Shown one piece after another: positions 1 through 40,200 of a stretch of DNA of 64,000 bases. Where the stretch lies: contig NZ_KL647040.1 of NCBI RefSeq assembly GCF_000725495.1, forward strand, positions 233,473-297,472. Reading direction: 5' to 3'. The notes below the pieces were generated by a model, which saw only the letters and a list, made by a program, of their open reading frames with translations, ran no database searches and was not told the origin of the DNA. Made by a program: the position numbers and the translations under genes. The DNA is from Streptomyces aureus (GTDB lineage Bacteria; Actinomycetota; Actinomycetes; Streptomycetales; Streptomycetaceae). Within the stretch, counting starts at the first letter, position 1, and the number at the start of each line of letters is the position of its first letter.

Positions 1-3243
<3,243 letters not shown>

Positions 3244-3249
3244 GGGGAC

Positions 3250-3300
3250 GACACGAAGCGGAGCCGCCCGGTGGTCTGTCGGGCGGCTCCGCTTCGTGTC
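3250..3300. terminator. Bidirectional terminator between convergent regulators
   Basis: A perfect 21-bp inverted repeat (arms 3250-3270 and 3280-3300) with a 9-nt loop. It sits 7 nt after the stop of the plus-strand regulator and 25 nt before the end of the minus-strand regulator. There is no U-tract, as usual in Streptomyces. The symmetry suits termination from both sides. Confidence 0.9.
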
Positions 3301-3324
3301 GGATCAGGGTCTCAGCCGGACTCG

Positions 3325-4029
3325 TCAGGGGCTTTTGACGTACTCGGGATGCACCCGGGGCGGCCAAGTGCCGCTGTTCAGGATGCCCAGCGTGTAGGCG
3401 CGGGAGACGAGCGCCGGCCGGTTGGGCACGTCCAGCTTTCGCAACATGGCGCTGACGTGGTACTCGATGCCCTTGCAGCTCAGGTGCAGCCGACCGGCCA
3501 ACTGCACGGTGGAGGCACCGGCGGCGACCTTCTCCAGGATGCTGGCCTCCGTCTCGCTCAGGAGGGTCGACCGGACACCGCCCGGCGGGTGTTCGGGGGT
3601 CGGGGGGTCGACCTGGACCAGTACGAGGAGCGGGCTGTCGGCGCGGCCGTCGGTCCGCGTCCGCAAGGCCGTGAGATTGCCCCCCACCGCGTTCTTCGGA
3701 CGCGGCAACTTGACGTACTCGGTGAGACGGCCGGTGCGGCCGAGACGGAGCTGATCGAAACCGACCCGTAGCCGGGAGCGGCTGTCAGGGTGGACAAGGT
3801 CGGCGAACGCGATGTCACTGACCTCGGAGGAATTGCGGTTCAGGAGGGCGAGCATGGCGTCGTTCGCCCGCCGGATCCGGCTGTGCGGGTCCAGCGCCGC
3901 CATTCCGACTCCGGAACGCTCGAAAAGGGAACGGAACATGGCCGCCGACCGGGCCGGTGTCCGTTGGTGAAAAGAGTGATTGATTTCGACCCGCGGGTGT
4001 TCCGTCGGGCAATTTAATGCATCTGACAT
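3325..4029 (-). CDS. PAS-LuxR transcriptional regulator (PimM family), copy 2
   Basis: 234-aa protein with the same architecture as the gene it faces: a PAS domain at about 30-140 (FERSGVGMAALDPHSRIRR onward) and a LuxR HTH at about 165-225 (SILEKVAAGASTVQLAGRL, then KGIEYHVSAMLRKLDV). The C-terminal GILNSGTWPPRVHPEYV fits the family's conserved tail. GAGGA lies 6 nt before the ATG. It is transcribed divergently from the PimD-type P450 and shares a 324-bp promoter region with it that contains a strong operator-like motif (4281-4296), so it may also control itself. It is clearly a paralog of the 2551-3243 gene, not a broken copy: both are full length with intact HTHs. Confidence 0.88.
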   Translation of the reverse strand: MSDALNCPTEHPRVEINHSFHQRTPARSAAMFRSLFERSGVGMAALDPHSRIRRANDAMLALLNRNSSEVSDIAFADLVHPDSRSRLRVGFDQLRLGRTGRLTEYVKLPRPKNAVGGNLTALRTRTDGRADSPLLVLVQVDPPTPEHPPGGVRSTLLSETEASILEKVAAGASTVQLAGRLHLSCKGIEYHVSAMLRKLDVPNRPALVSRAYTLGILNSGTWPPRVHPEYVKSP

Positions 4030-4280
4030 GAAGTTCCTCGTAGGAAGTCGTCAGGTGACCACGCCAGTCGCTTCTGCCGGTCTGGTCCATATCACCCAGA
4101 GCCCCGGTGCGCGAGGTGACAGACGAAGTGTCAGTGTCGGACATAAGTCGTCGAAAATCAGATCCAGCCCGGTTGCTTCTTGTATCAAAGGCTAGTTGCA
4201 CGTTTATCCACGAGGCAACTCGACGTGATGAGTGTCACGGCTCCCGACCGATGTCTTCGCGTCGAATTTCGGTCGGCTGT

Positions 4281-4296
4281 CTAGGGATTTCCGGCC
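4281..4296 (+). promoter_or_regulatory. Strong PimM-type operator before the PimD-like P450
   Basis: CTAGGGATTTCCGGCC. The first twelve bases match the published PimM consensus CTVGGGAWWTCCCBAG, and the motif agrees with the site at 52726-52741 in 15 of 16 positions. It is 57 nt upstream of the ATG at 4354 and about 250 bp from the start of the divergent PAS-LuxR gene. The rest of 4030-4353 shows no gene. Confidence 0.75.
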
Positions 4297-4353
4297 GGGG
4301 ACCTCGTGAGAATGTCCGGTGCTACCGACCTTCATGCGGAGAGGCTGCGAGCC

Positions 4354-5514
4354 ATGACCATGGCCGAAAAAGACATTCCCTCGATGGCGTCCCTGACCGC
4401 CCCCCTGCTCGGCATCAACGAGGAATTGCGGGCGATGCAGGCGGAACGGCCCATCTGGAAGGTCAGGACCTACACCGGTGACGAGGCCTGGCTGGTCATG
4501 GGTGCTTCCGAGATCAAGCGGCTGCTCGTCGACAAGAGGCTGGGCCGTTCGCATCCCGACCCGGCCAACGCGCCGAAATACGCCCCGAGTCCGGTCTTCG
4601 AGCAGATCATGGCCGAGTTCGAACGTCATACCGAGATCCGGGCGTTGCTCACGCCGTACTTCTCCCGCACGTCCATGCGGATGCTGCAGCCCAAGGTCGA
4701 GGCGACCGTGGTGGAACTGGTCGAGACGATGCTGGCCGGCGAGTCCCCGGCGGAACTGCAGAAGGTGCTGGCGCGTCCGTTGGCCATGCGCGTGCTGTGC
4801 GAACTCGTCGGCATCCCCGTGGCCGACGAGGAACTGGTCGGCCGACTTCTGCACCGGATGGCCGGCCTCGGCGCCGCCGACGGCGACGCCACCCTCGACG
4901 CCTACCTGGCCGGGATCGCGGCGCAGAGGCGGGCCGAACCGCGCGAGGACATGATGTCCGGACTGGTCGCCGCGGGACAGACCGATGAGCGGGCGGCGAC
5001 GCTGGTCGCGATGCTGCTGTTCGCCGGCGGCGAGAGCGTCGCCACGCACATCGGGTTCGGCGTGGCCCGGCTGGCCACCGACGACGCGCTGCGCGAGGCG
5101 CTGAGCCGCGATCCCGCGCTGGTCGAGCCGGTGGTCGAGGAGATGCTGCGCACCGCGAGTCACGGTGGAGGGGCCCAACCCCATTACGCCAACGCGGACA
5201 TCGAGATCGCGGGGGTGACCATCCGGGCCGGAGACCTCGTGCTGCCGGACTTCGCGCTGGCCAACTTCGACGCACGGGCCTTCGAGAACCCGGAGGTCGT
5301 CGACCTCACGCGCAGCCCGAACCATCACCTGGCGTTCGCGCACGGAAGCTGGCACTGTCTCGGCGCGCCCCTGGCTCGGATGGAGCTGCGGACGGTCTAC
5401 ACGACGCTGGTCGAGCGAGCGCCCTCCCTCCGTCTCGCGGTGCCGCTCGACGAGCTGAACCGCGAGACGGACCGGCTGTTCTCGACCATGCCCGAGTTGA
5501 GCATCACCTGGTGA
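4354..5514 (+). CDS. pimD: Cytochrome P450, PimD-type polyene epoxidase
   Basis: 386-aa soluble P450. The start at 4354 is chosen for GGAGAGG at 4338-4344; an ATG at 4306 is in frame but lacks a good site. The heme signature is FAHGSWHCLG with Cys335, and the ExxR motif is in EEMLRT. The I-helix reads FAGGESVATH: the usual oxygen-activating Thr is replaced by Ser228. I recall the same Thr-to-Ser change being reported for PimD, which epoxidises C4=C5 of de-epoxypimaricin. A DH in the penultimate module (PKS at 37226) would make that C4=C5 bond, so a 4,5-epoxidase fits. An alternative is a C4 hydroxylase as in tetramycin. Its last 11 nt overlap the 3' end of the convergent ABC transporter gene. 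Electrons may come from the ferredoxin at 48703 or from elsewhere. Confidence 0.8.
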   Translation: MTMAEKDIPSMASLTAPLLGINEELRAMQAERPIWKVRTYTGDEAWLVMGASEIKRLLVDKRLGRSHPDPANAPKYAPSPVFEQIMAEFERHTEIRALLTPYFSRTSMRMLQPKVEATVVELVETMLAGESPAELQKVLARPLAMRVLCELVGIPVADEELVGRLLHRMAGLGAADGDATLDAYLAGIAAQRRAEPREDMMSGLVAAGQTDERAATLVAMLLFAGGESVATHIGFGVARLATDDALREALSRDPALVEPVVEEMLRTASHGGGAQPHYANADIEIAGVTIRAGDLVLPDFALANFDARAFENPEVVDLTRSPNHHLAFAHGSWHCLGAPLARMELRTVYTTLVERAPSLRLAVPLDELNRETDRLFSTMPELSITW

Positions 5515-7426
5515 GACCGCTCTGTCGGGAAGCACCCCTTCGGGTGCCTCCCGATATCGCCTCGAACTGAGCCGTGTACAGGCGGGCGTAGGCGCCATTG
5601 ACGGCGAGGAGTTGCTCGTGCCTGCCCTGCTCGACGATCCGGCCCCCGTTCATGACGAGGATCAGGTCGGCGTCACGGATGGTGGACAGCCGGTGCGCGA
5701 TCACGAAGCTGGTACGGCCCCGGCGCAGTCGTGCCATGGCCTGCTGCACCAGCAGTTCGCTGCGGGTGTCCACCGAGCTGGTCGCTTCGTCGAGGATCAG
5801 CACGGACGGCGAGGCGAGGAACGCCCGTGCCACGGTGATGAGCTGCCTCTCGCCGGCGCTGATGCCCGCCGCCTCGTCGAGCACGGTGTCGTAACCCTGA
5901 GGAAGCGTCCTCAAGAAGTGGTCCACCCGCATGGCCCTGGCCGCGGCGACGATCTCCTCCCGCGTCGCCTCCGGGCGTCCGTACGCGATGTTCTCCGCCA
6001 CCGTTCCCTCGAACAACCACGTGTCCTGGAGCACCAGCCCCATGCGCGAGCGGAGGGATTCGCGGCTCATCGTCGCGATGTCCACGCCGTCGAGCAGGAT
6101 CCGTCCGGCATCGGGTTCGTAGAAGCGCATCAGGAGGTTGGCGAGTGTCGTCTTGCCCGCACCGGTCGGCCCCACGATCGCGACCGTGGTCCCCGGCGAC
6201 ACCGACAAGAAGAAGGTCTCGATCAGCGGACGGCTCTGTCGGTAGCGGAAGCTGACGTCCTGGAACTCGACGTGCCCGGACACGGTGGCCAGCGAGGCCG
6301 GTTCGGCGGGTTCGGCGGACTGCTCGTCGGCGTCGAGGAAGGCGAAGACGCGTTCGGCCGAGACCAGGCCGGACTGGAGCTTTCCGACGACGGAGCCGAT
6401 CTGGCCGGCCTGGTTGCTGAACTGGTGGGTGTACTGGAGGAAGGCCTGCACCTCGCCGAGGGACAACGCGCCCGAGGCGACCCGCAGCACGCCGATGACG
6501 GACACGGCGACGTAGTTCAGGTTCGACACGAAGCCCAGCGCGGGTTCGAGGGCCGCCGCGAGAAACTGCGCGGCCGAGCCCGCCCGGTACGCCTTTTCGT
6601 TGTGCTCGTCGAACTCCGCCTCGCTGTGGGCCTGGCGTCCGAAGACCCGTACCAGCGCGTGTCCGGTGTACATGTCCTCGACGTGCGTGGCCAGGGCGCC
6701 GGTCGCGTCCCACTGCTCGGCGAACCGTGGCCGTGCCCGGGCACTCAGCTTCGCCGCGATCAGGGCGCACACCGGGAGGCTCGCCAGCAGCAGGGACGCC
6801 AGCAGCGGCGAGATCACGAACATCACCGCGGTGAGGCCGCTCGCGTACAACACGGCGGTGCCCAGCTGACTGAACGTCTGCTGGAGCACCTGTTGCAGAT
6901 TGTCGACATCGTTGGTGACGCGGTTCAGCAGCTCGCCGCGCGGCTGCCCGTCGAAGTAGGAGAGGGGCAGCCGGGCCAGTTTCGCCTCCGCCCGGGTCCT
7001 GACGTCCCGGGCGATCGCCTGGACGACGTTCGCCGCGATGCGCTCCTGCACGAAGTTGGCGGCCGACCCGGCCGCGTAGAGGGCCAGCGCCGTCGACAAC
7101 ACCGCCGCCACCGCCGCGAAGTCGATGCCGTGACCGGGTGTGAAGTCGACCGTGTCGTAGACGGAGGCGAGGGTTCCGTGGCCCTGCGCGCGGAGCCGGT
7201 CCAGTGCCTGCTCCTTGGTGAGGCCGGCCGGCAGTGCCTGACCGGCCACGCCGGCGACGATCAGGTTGGTGGCGTGCCCGAGGCGGAGCGGGGCGGTGAT
7301 GTTCACCACGACCCCGGCGAGGCTCACCAGAACGGTGACGGCGAGGACCCTCCGGTGCGGGCGCATCAGCCGCGCGATCGCCCGCAGGGTTCCCTTCGGG
7401 TCCGCGGCCTGCTTCTTCTCGGTCAC
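5504..7426 (-). CDS. pimB: ABC exporter half-transporter with consensus ATPase site (PimB-like)
   Basis: 640-aa fused membrane and ATPase protein of the exporter class. About six membrane spans occupy residues 25-330. The nucleotide-binding domain has Walker A (GPTGAGKTT, near residue 410), a slightly altered signature (ISAGERQ for LSGGQ), Walker B with the catalytic glutamate (LILDEATSSVD) and the H-loop His (IAHRLSTI). The GTG start overlaps the stop of the upstream partner as GTGA, so the pair is translationally coupled. It probably exports the finished macrolide and gives self-protection as a heterodimer with the gene at 7423-9159. It carries the intact Walker B/H-loop half of the composite sites. 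The symbol is by position and orthology to pimaricin pimA/pimB. Confidence 0.88.
   Translation of the reverse strand: MTEKKQAADPKGTLRAIARLMRPHRRVLAVTVLVSLAGVVVNITAPLRLGHATNLIVAGVAGQALPAGLTKEQALDRLRAQGHGTLASVYDTVDFTPGHGIDFAAVAAVLSTALALYAAGSAANFVQERIAANVVQAIARDVRTRAEAKLARLPLSYFDGQPRGELLNRVTNDVDNLQQVLQQTFSQLGTAVLYASGLTAVMFVISPLLASLLLASLPVCALIAAKLSARARPRFAEQWDATGALATHVEDMYTGHALVRVFGRQAHSEAEFDEHNEKAYRAGSAAQFLAAALEPALGFVSNLNYVAVSVIGVLRVASGALSLGEVQAFLQYTHQFSNQAGQIGSVVGKLQSGLVSAERVFAFLDADEQSAEPAEPASLATVSGHVEFQDVSFRYRQSRPLIETFFLSVSPGTTVAIVGPTGAGKTTLANLLMRFYEPDAGRILLDGVDIATMSRESLRSRMGLVLQDTWLFEGTVAENIAYGRPEATREEIVAAARAMRVDHFLRTLPQGYDTVLDEAAGISAGERQLITVARAFLASPSVLILDEATSSVDTRSELLVQQAMARLRRGRTSFVIAHRLSTIRDADLILVMNGGRIVEQGRHEQLLAVNGAYARLYTAQFEAISGGTRRGASRQSGLTR
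5526..5553. terminator. Hairpin at the P450/ABC convergent junction
   Basis: A 12-bp stem (5526-5537 with 5542-5553, one G-U/A-C mismatch) around a CTTC loop, 11 nt past the P450 stop. It lies inside the last codons of the ABC gene on the other strand. It could terminate the P450 transcript. Confidence 0.45.
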
Positions 7427-9159
7427 GCCGCTTCCTCCACGTTGTCGAGCTGGGACCGCACGATCTCCCGGTACGTTCCGTTCTCTGTCAGCAGGTGTTC
7501 GTGGGAGCCCCGGCCCACCACGCGGCCGTCCTCCAGTACGAGGATCAGGTCGGCGTCCTGGACGGCGCCCACCCGCTGCGCGACGATCACCACCGTCGCG
7601 TCGGCGAGTTCCGGGGCCAGTGCGGTGCGTACGGCCAGGTCCGTCTCGGCGTCCAGGCCGGAGAAACAGTCGTCGAACAAATAGATTCCGGGCCGTCGCA
7701 GCAGGGTTCTCGCGAGGGCGATCCGCTGCCGCTGTCCGCCCGAGACGTTCGTGCCGCCCTGGGTGATCTCCGCTTGCAGCCCACCCGGCATCGCCGCCAC
7801 GAACTCCCGCGCCTGGGCGGTCTCGAGCGCGTGCCAGATGTCCGCGTCGGTGGCGTTCTCGTTGCCCCAGCGCAGGTTGGATGCGACGGTGCCCGCGAAG
7901 AGGTAAGGCTGCTGCGCGACCAGACCCACGGCGCGACTGCGGGTGCCGGCGTCCAGATCACGCACGTCGACCCCGTCCACCAGCACCGATCCGGACGTGG
8001 CGTCGAACAGTCGTGTCACCAGGTTCAACAGGGTGGTCTTGCCGCCCCCGGTGCCGCCGATCACCGCCACGGTCTGGCCGGGCTCGGCGATCAGGTCGAT
8101 GTCGTGCAGAAACGGCTCCTCGGCGCCGGGATAACGGAACCCGACGCCGCGCAGTTCCAGGCGTCCCGGCCGTGGCCCGGACACGACCGGCCGGGAGGAC
8201 CTGGCCATCTCCGGCTCGGTGTCGAGCACCTCACGGATGCGTCGCGCGGCAGCGGCGGCCCTGGGAACCGTGAGCATGACGTACATGGCGATGACCATGG
8301 AGGTCAGCACCAGCACGATGTATCCGAGGAACGCGCTCAGCGCTCCGACCTGCAGTGCTCCCGAGGCGATCCGTTTCGCGCCGATCCAGGCCACCGCCAC
8401 GGTGAAGCCGTTGCCCAGCAGCCACACCAGCGGGAACATGCCGGCCGCGAGCCGGCGCACCCCGCGGGTCAGTACGAACATCTCGGTGTTCGCCGCGTCG
8501 AACCGCTCCTGCTCGTGGGTGTCCCGGACGAAGGCACGGACCACGCGCACGCCGGTGATCTGCTCACGGAACAGCCGGCTGATGGTGTCCATGCCGCCCT
8601 GGATGCGGTCGTAGAGGTGGCTCATCCGGGTCAGGATCACCGCCACCACGACCGTCGTCACCGGGATCAGGACGATGACGACCAGCGCCAACGGCACGTC
8701 CTGGCGCAGCGCGAGCACCACGCTCACCACACACATGATGGGCGCGGTGATGATGCTGCTCAGCCCGTCGGCCGCGAGGGTCTGGACCTGCTGCACGTCG
8801 TTGAGTGTCCTGGTGGCCAGGGATGACGTGCCGAAGCGCCCCACCTCGTGCGCGGAGAACCGCTGCACGTGGCGGAACATCGCCGACCTCAGATCGCGGC
8901 CGACCGCGGTGGCGGCACGCGCGGCGAAGTACTCGGCTCCCAGCCGCGCGGCGAGCTGGACCACGACGACGAGCACCATGCCCGTGCCCAGCCAGATGAT
9001 CCCCGGCAGTGACCCCACCAGCAGTCCACGGTCGATGACCTGTGCGCTCAGCGTGGGGAGCATGAGGAGCGCCAGAGTCTGTGCGATCTGGAGGGTGATG
9101 GTCAGCGCGACCCAGGTCCGGTAAGGGCGTAGGTACGTCCTGAGCAATCGCAAGGGCAC
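7423..9159 (-). CDS. pimA: ABC exporter half-transporter with degenerate ATPase site (PimA-like)
   Basis: 578 aa from GTG 9159, chosen because GGAG lies 6 nt before it and translation from there gives the normal start of the membrane domain (LRLLRTYLRPYRTW). Open sequence continues upstream to 9363 but looks non-coding. About six membrane spans, then a nucleotide-binding domain with Walker A (IGGTGGGKTT) and a good signature (VSGGQRQR). Walker B ends in Asp-Asp (LFDDCFSGLD) instead of Asp-Glu, and the H-loop His is replaced by Gln (IVAQRVGAV). These losses mark the non-hydrolysing site of an asymmetric heterodimeric exporter. The partner at 5504-7426 is coupled by a GTGA overlap. Divergent from the giant PKS, with operator-like motifs between them. 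Confidence 0.88.
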   Translation of the reverse strand: MPLRLLRTYLRPYRTWVALTITLQIAQTLALLMLPTLSAQVIDRGLLVGSLPGIIWLGTGMVLVVVVQLAARLGAEYFAARAATAVGRDLRSAMFRHVQRFSAHEVGRFGTSSLATRTLNDVQQVQTLAADGLSSIITAPIMCVVSVVLALRQDVPLALVVIVLIPVTTVVVAVILTRMSHLYDRIQGGMDTISRLFREQITGVRVVRAFVRDTHEQERFDAANTEMFVLTRGVRRLAAGMFPLVWLLGNGFTVAVAWIGAKRIASGALQVGALSAFLGYIVLVLTSMVIAMYVMLTVPRAAAAARRIREVLDTEPEMARSSRPVVSGPRPGRLELRGVGFRYPGAEEPFLHDIDLIAEPGQTVAVIGGTGGGKTTLLNLVTRLFDATSGSVLVDGVDVRDLDAGTRSRAVGLVAQQPYLFAGTVASNLRWGNENATDADIWHALETAQAREFVAAMPGGLQAEITQGGTNVSGGQRQRIALARTLLRRPGIYLFDDCFSGLDAETDLAVRTALAPELADATVVIVAQRVGAVQDADLILVLEDGRVVGRGSHEHLLTENGTYREIVRSQLDNVEEAA

Positions 9160-9233
9160 GCGGTACTCCGGAGGTCGATGGCGGTTGGCCGCCGGGCACC
9201 TGCGTCCGGCGCGGGCAGCGTCACCCGGACCGG

Positions 9234-9249
9234 GGCGGTGAATCCCTAG
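9234..9249 (-). promoter_or_regulatory. Candidate PimM-type operator for the ABC operon
   Basis: Reads CTAGGGATTCACCGCC on the minus strand: a perfect left half (CTAGGGATT) and a weaker right half. It lies 75 nt upstream of the GTG of the PimA-like gene and is oriented toward it. Confidence 0.5.
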
Positions 9250-9277
9250 TGCCCCCGCACATCTTTCGCTCCTGACA

Positions 9278-9293
9278 CTAGGAAATTCCGGCT
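9278..9293 (+). promoter_or_regulatory. Candidate PimM-type operator for the giant PKS
   Basis: CTAGGAAATTCCGGCT differs at two positions from the local consensus CTAGGGAWWTCCGGCC. It lies 36 nt before the GTG of the PKS at 9329. Together with 9234-9249 it makes this 169-bp divergent region look like a shared PAS-LuxR target. Confidence 0.6.
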
Positions 9294-9328
9294 GCCCGGA
9301 GATCGAGACTGCACGAGGGTGTCCGCGA

Positions 9329-37210
<27,882 letters not shown>

Positions 37211-37225
37211 GGGAGGGAAGATCCC

Positions 37226-40200
37226 ATGTCTACACCCAACGACAGCACCGACAAGGTCGTCGAGGCGTTACGGGCGGCCGTGAAGGAGACCGAGCGGCTG
37301 CGCAGGCAGAACCAGCGGCTGGTCTCCGCCACCACCGAACCGATCGCGATCGTCGGTATGGCATGCCGGTTCCCGGGCGGCGTCACGTCGCCCGAGGACC
37401 TGTGGCGGCTCGTCGCCGCCGGCGACGACGCCATCACGCCGATCCCCGCCGACCGTGGCTGGGACATCGGGGAACTGGTGGCCGGCGACACCACGCTGCT
37501 CGGCGGGTTCCTGCCGGACGCCGCCGACTTCGACGCCGCCTTCTTCGGGATATCGCCGCGCGAGGCGCTGGCGATGGACCCACAGCAACGGCTGCTGCTG
37601 GAGACCTCGTGGGAGGCGTTGGAACGATCCGGCGTCGATCCGGCGTCGCTGCGGGGCAGCCGGACCGGCGTGTTCGTCGGCACCAACGGCCAGGACTACG
37701 CGTACCTGATGGTGCGCTCGCCCGCGGAGAGCACGGGTGAGGTGGGCACCGGCATAGCGGCCAGCGCGATGTCAGGCCGGCTCTCCTACACACTGGGCCT
37801 CGAGGGGCCGGCGATCACGGTGGACACGGCGTGTTCCTCGTCGCTGGTGGCACTGCACTGGGCGGCGCAGGCGCTGCGCACCGGCGAGTGCACGCTGGCG
37901 CTGGCCGGCGGTGTGAACGTGATGAGCACCCCTGGCGCGCTGGTGGAGTTCTCCAAACAGGGCGGCCTGGCCCCGGACGGGCGCTGCAAGGCGTTCGCCG
38001 ACGAGGCCGACGGCACCGGCTGGGCCGAGGGCGCCGGCATGCTGGTGCTGGAGCGGCTGTCCGACGCCCGCCGCAACAACCACCCGGTGCTCGCGGTGGT
38101 GCGTGGTTCGGCCGTCAACCAGGACGGCGCGTCCAACGGCTTCACCGCACCCAGCGGGCCGTCGCAGCAGCGGGTGATCCGCGCGGCGCTGGCCGACGCC
38201 CGGCTCACCGAGAACGACATCGACGCCGTGGAGGCGCACGGTACGGGCACCGCGCTCGGCGACCCGATCGAGGCGGGGGCACTGCTGGCGACCTACGGCC
38301 GTGATCGGGAACGCCCGCTGCTGCTGGGGTCCGTGAAGTCGAACATCGGGCACACGCAGGCCGCCGCCGGCGCCGCCGGCGTGATCAAAATGGTTCAGGC
38401 GCTACGGCACGGCGTGCTCCCGCGCACCCTGCACGCGCGCCGTCCCTCGTCGCATGTGGACTGGACGGCGGGCTCGGTCGAGCTGCTCACCGAGGAAGTG
38501 CCCTGGCCGGAGACGGGACGGCCCCGCCGTGCCGCCGTGTCGTCGTTCGGCATCTCCGGCACCAACGCGCACACCGTCCTGGAGCAGGCGCCCGAGCCGG
38601 CGCCGGACGAACCGGGCCCGGTGCGCGACGCGGTGGTGCCGTGGGTCGTGTCCGGTCGGACGCTGCCCGCGCTGCGGGACCAGGTCGCGCGGCTGGTCGC
38701 GAGCGTCGGGGAGACGACGAGCGCCGCCGACGTGGCTGCCGTGCTGGCCACCGGCCGCACCGCCCACGAACACCGGGTCGCAGCTGTCGGCCGTGACACC
38801 ACGGACCTCGCGGCGGCGCTGTCGGCCTGGGCGTCGGGCGCCCCCGCGCCGGGCGTGGTGTCGGACACCGCCGCCCGGACGGGGAAACTGGCCGTACTGT
38901 TCACCGGCCAGGGCACGCAGCGACTCGGCATGGGCCGCGAACTGCACGCCCGGTTCCCGGCGTTCGCCAAGGCCTTCGACGAGGTCGCCGCCGAGTTGGA
39001 CCGGCATCTGCCCGGCTCGGTCCGTGACGTCCTGTGGGGTACCGACGCCGACGCTCTGAACTGTACGAACTGGTCGCAGCCCGCCCTGTTCGCCGTGGAG
39101 GTGGCGCTCCACCGGCTCGTCGAGTCCTGGGGCGTGCAGGCCGACCTCGTCGCCGGCCACTCGCTCGGTGAGATCACCGCCGCGCACGTGTCCGGGGTGC
39201 TCGGCCTCGCCGACGCGTGCCGACTGGTCGCCGCCCGAGCCGTGCTGATGGGTGCGCTGCCGGCGGGCGGCGCCATGCTCGCCGTGGCGGCGACCGAGGA
39301 GGAGGTCGCGCCGCTGCTGGACACGGCGGTGTCGGTGGCGGCGGTCAACGGCCCGACGTCGGTGATCGTCGCCGGAGCCGAGGACGCGGTCGAGCGGCTC
39401 GCCGACGCGGCCGACGAGCGCGGGTGGAAGCACAAGCGGCTCGCCGTGTCGCACGCCTTCCACTCGGCACACATGGACCCGATGCTCAGCGACTTCGCCG
39501 ACGCCATCGCGGACATCGAGTTCGGTGACGCGCGGATCCCGCTGGTGTCGTGCGTGACCGGCACCGTCGCGGAGGCGGCACAGTTCCGGGACGCCGCCTA
39601 CTGGGTGGCGCACGTGCGACGACCGGTCCGGTTCGCCGACGGCGTGCGCGCGCTGCTCGCCGCCGGGGCGACGACCTTCCTGGAACTGGGCCCCGACGCC
39701 ACGCTGTGCGCGCTGGTGCAGGACACCGCCCCGGATCCCGTCACCGCCGTTCCCGTGCTGCGGGCGGGCCGCGACGAGGAAACCACCGTGGTGAGCGCGC
39801 TCGCGAGACTGTCCGCACGCGGCGAGCACGTCGCGTGGGACGCGTTCTTCGCGCCGCTCGCGACACGTCCGGTGGAGCTGCCCACGTACGCGTTCCAGCG
39901 CTCCCGGTTCTGGCCGGACGGCGCTGTGGGAGGCGACGTCGCCTCTGTCGGGCAGTCGGCGCTCGGCCACGCGCTGCTCGGCTCGTCCGTGGAACTGGCC
40001 GACGACGGCGGTCTGGTCATCACCGGCCGGCTCTCGCTGGCCGCCCAGCCGTGGCTGGCGGACCACGTCATCCTGGGCCGGATCCTGTTCCCCGGCACCG
40101 GCTTCGCGGAGCTGGCGCTGCGCGCCGCGGACGAGGTCGGCGCGGATCTCGTCGAGGAGCTGACGCTGTCCGTGCCGATGGAGCTGCCCCGGCACGGCGC

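Noticed and set aside
4204..5598. A 464-aa minus-strand frame over the P450
   Set aside because: The plus strand encodes an unmistakable P450 heme loop; the antisense product has no motif.
5612..7684. A 690-aa plus-strand frame over the ABC genes
   Set aside because: Antisense shadow of two transporter halves with clear Walker motifs on the minus strand.
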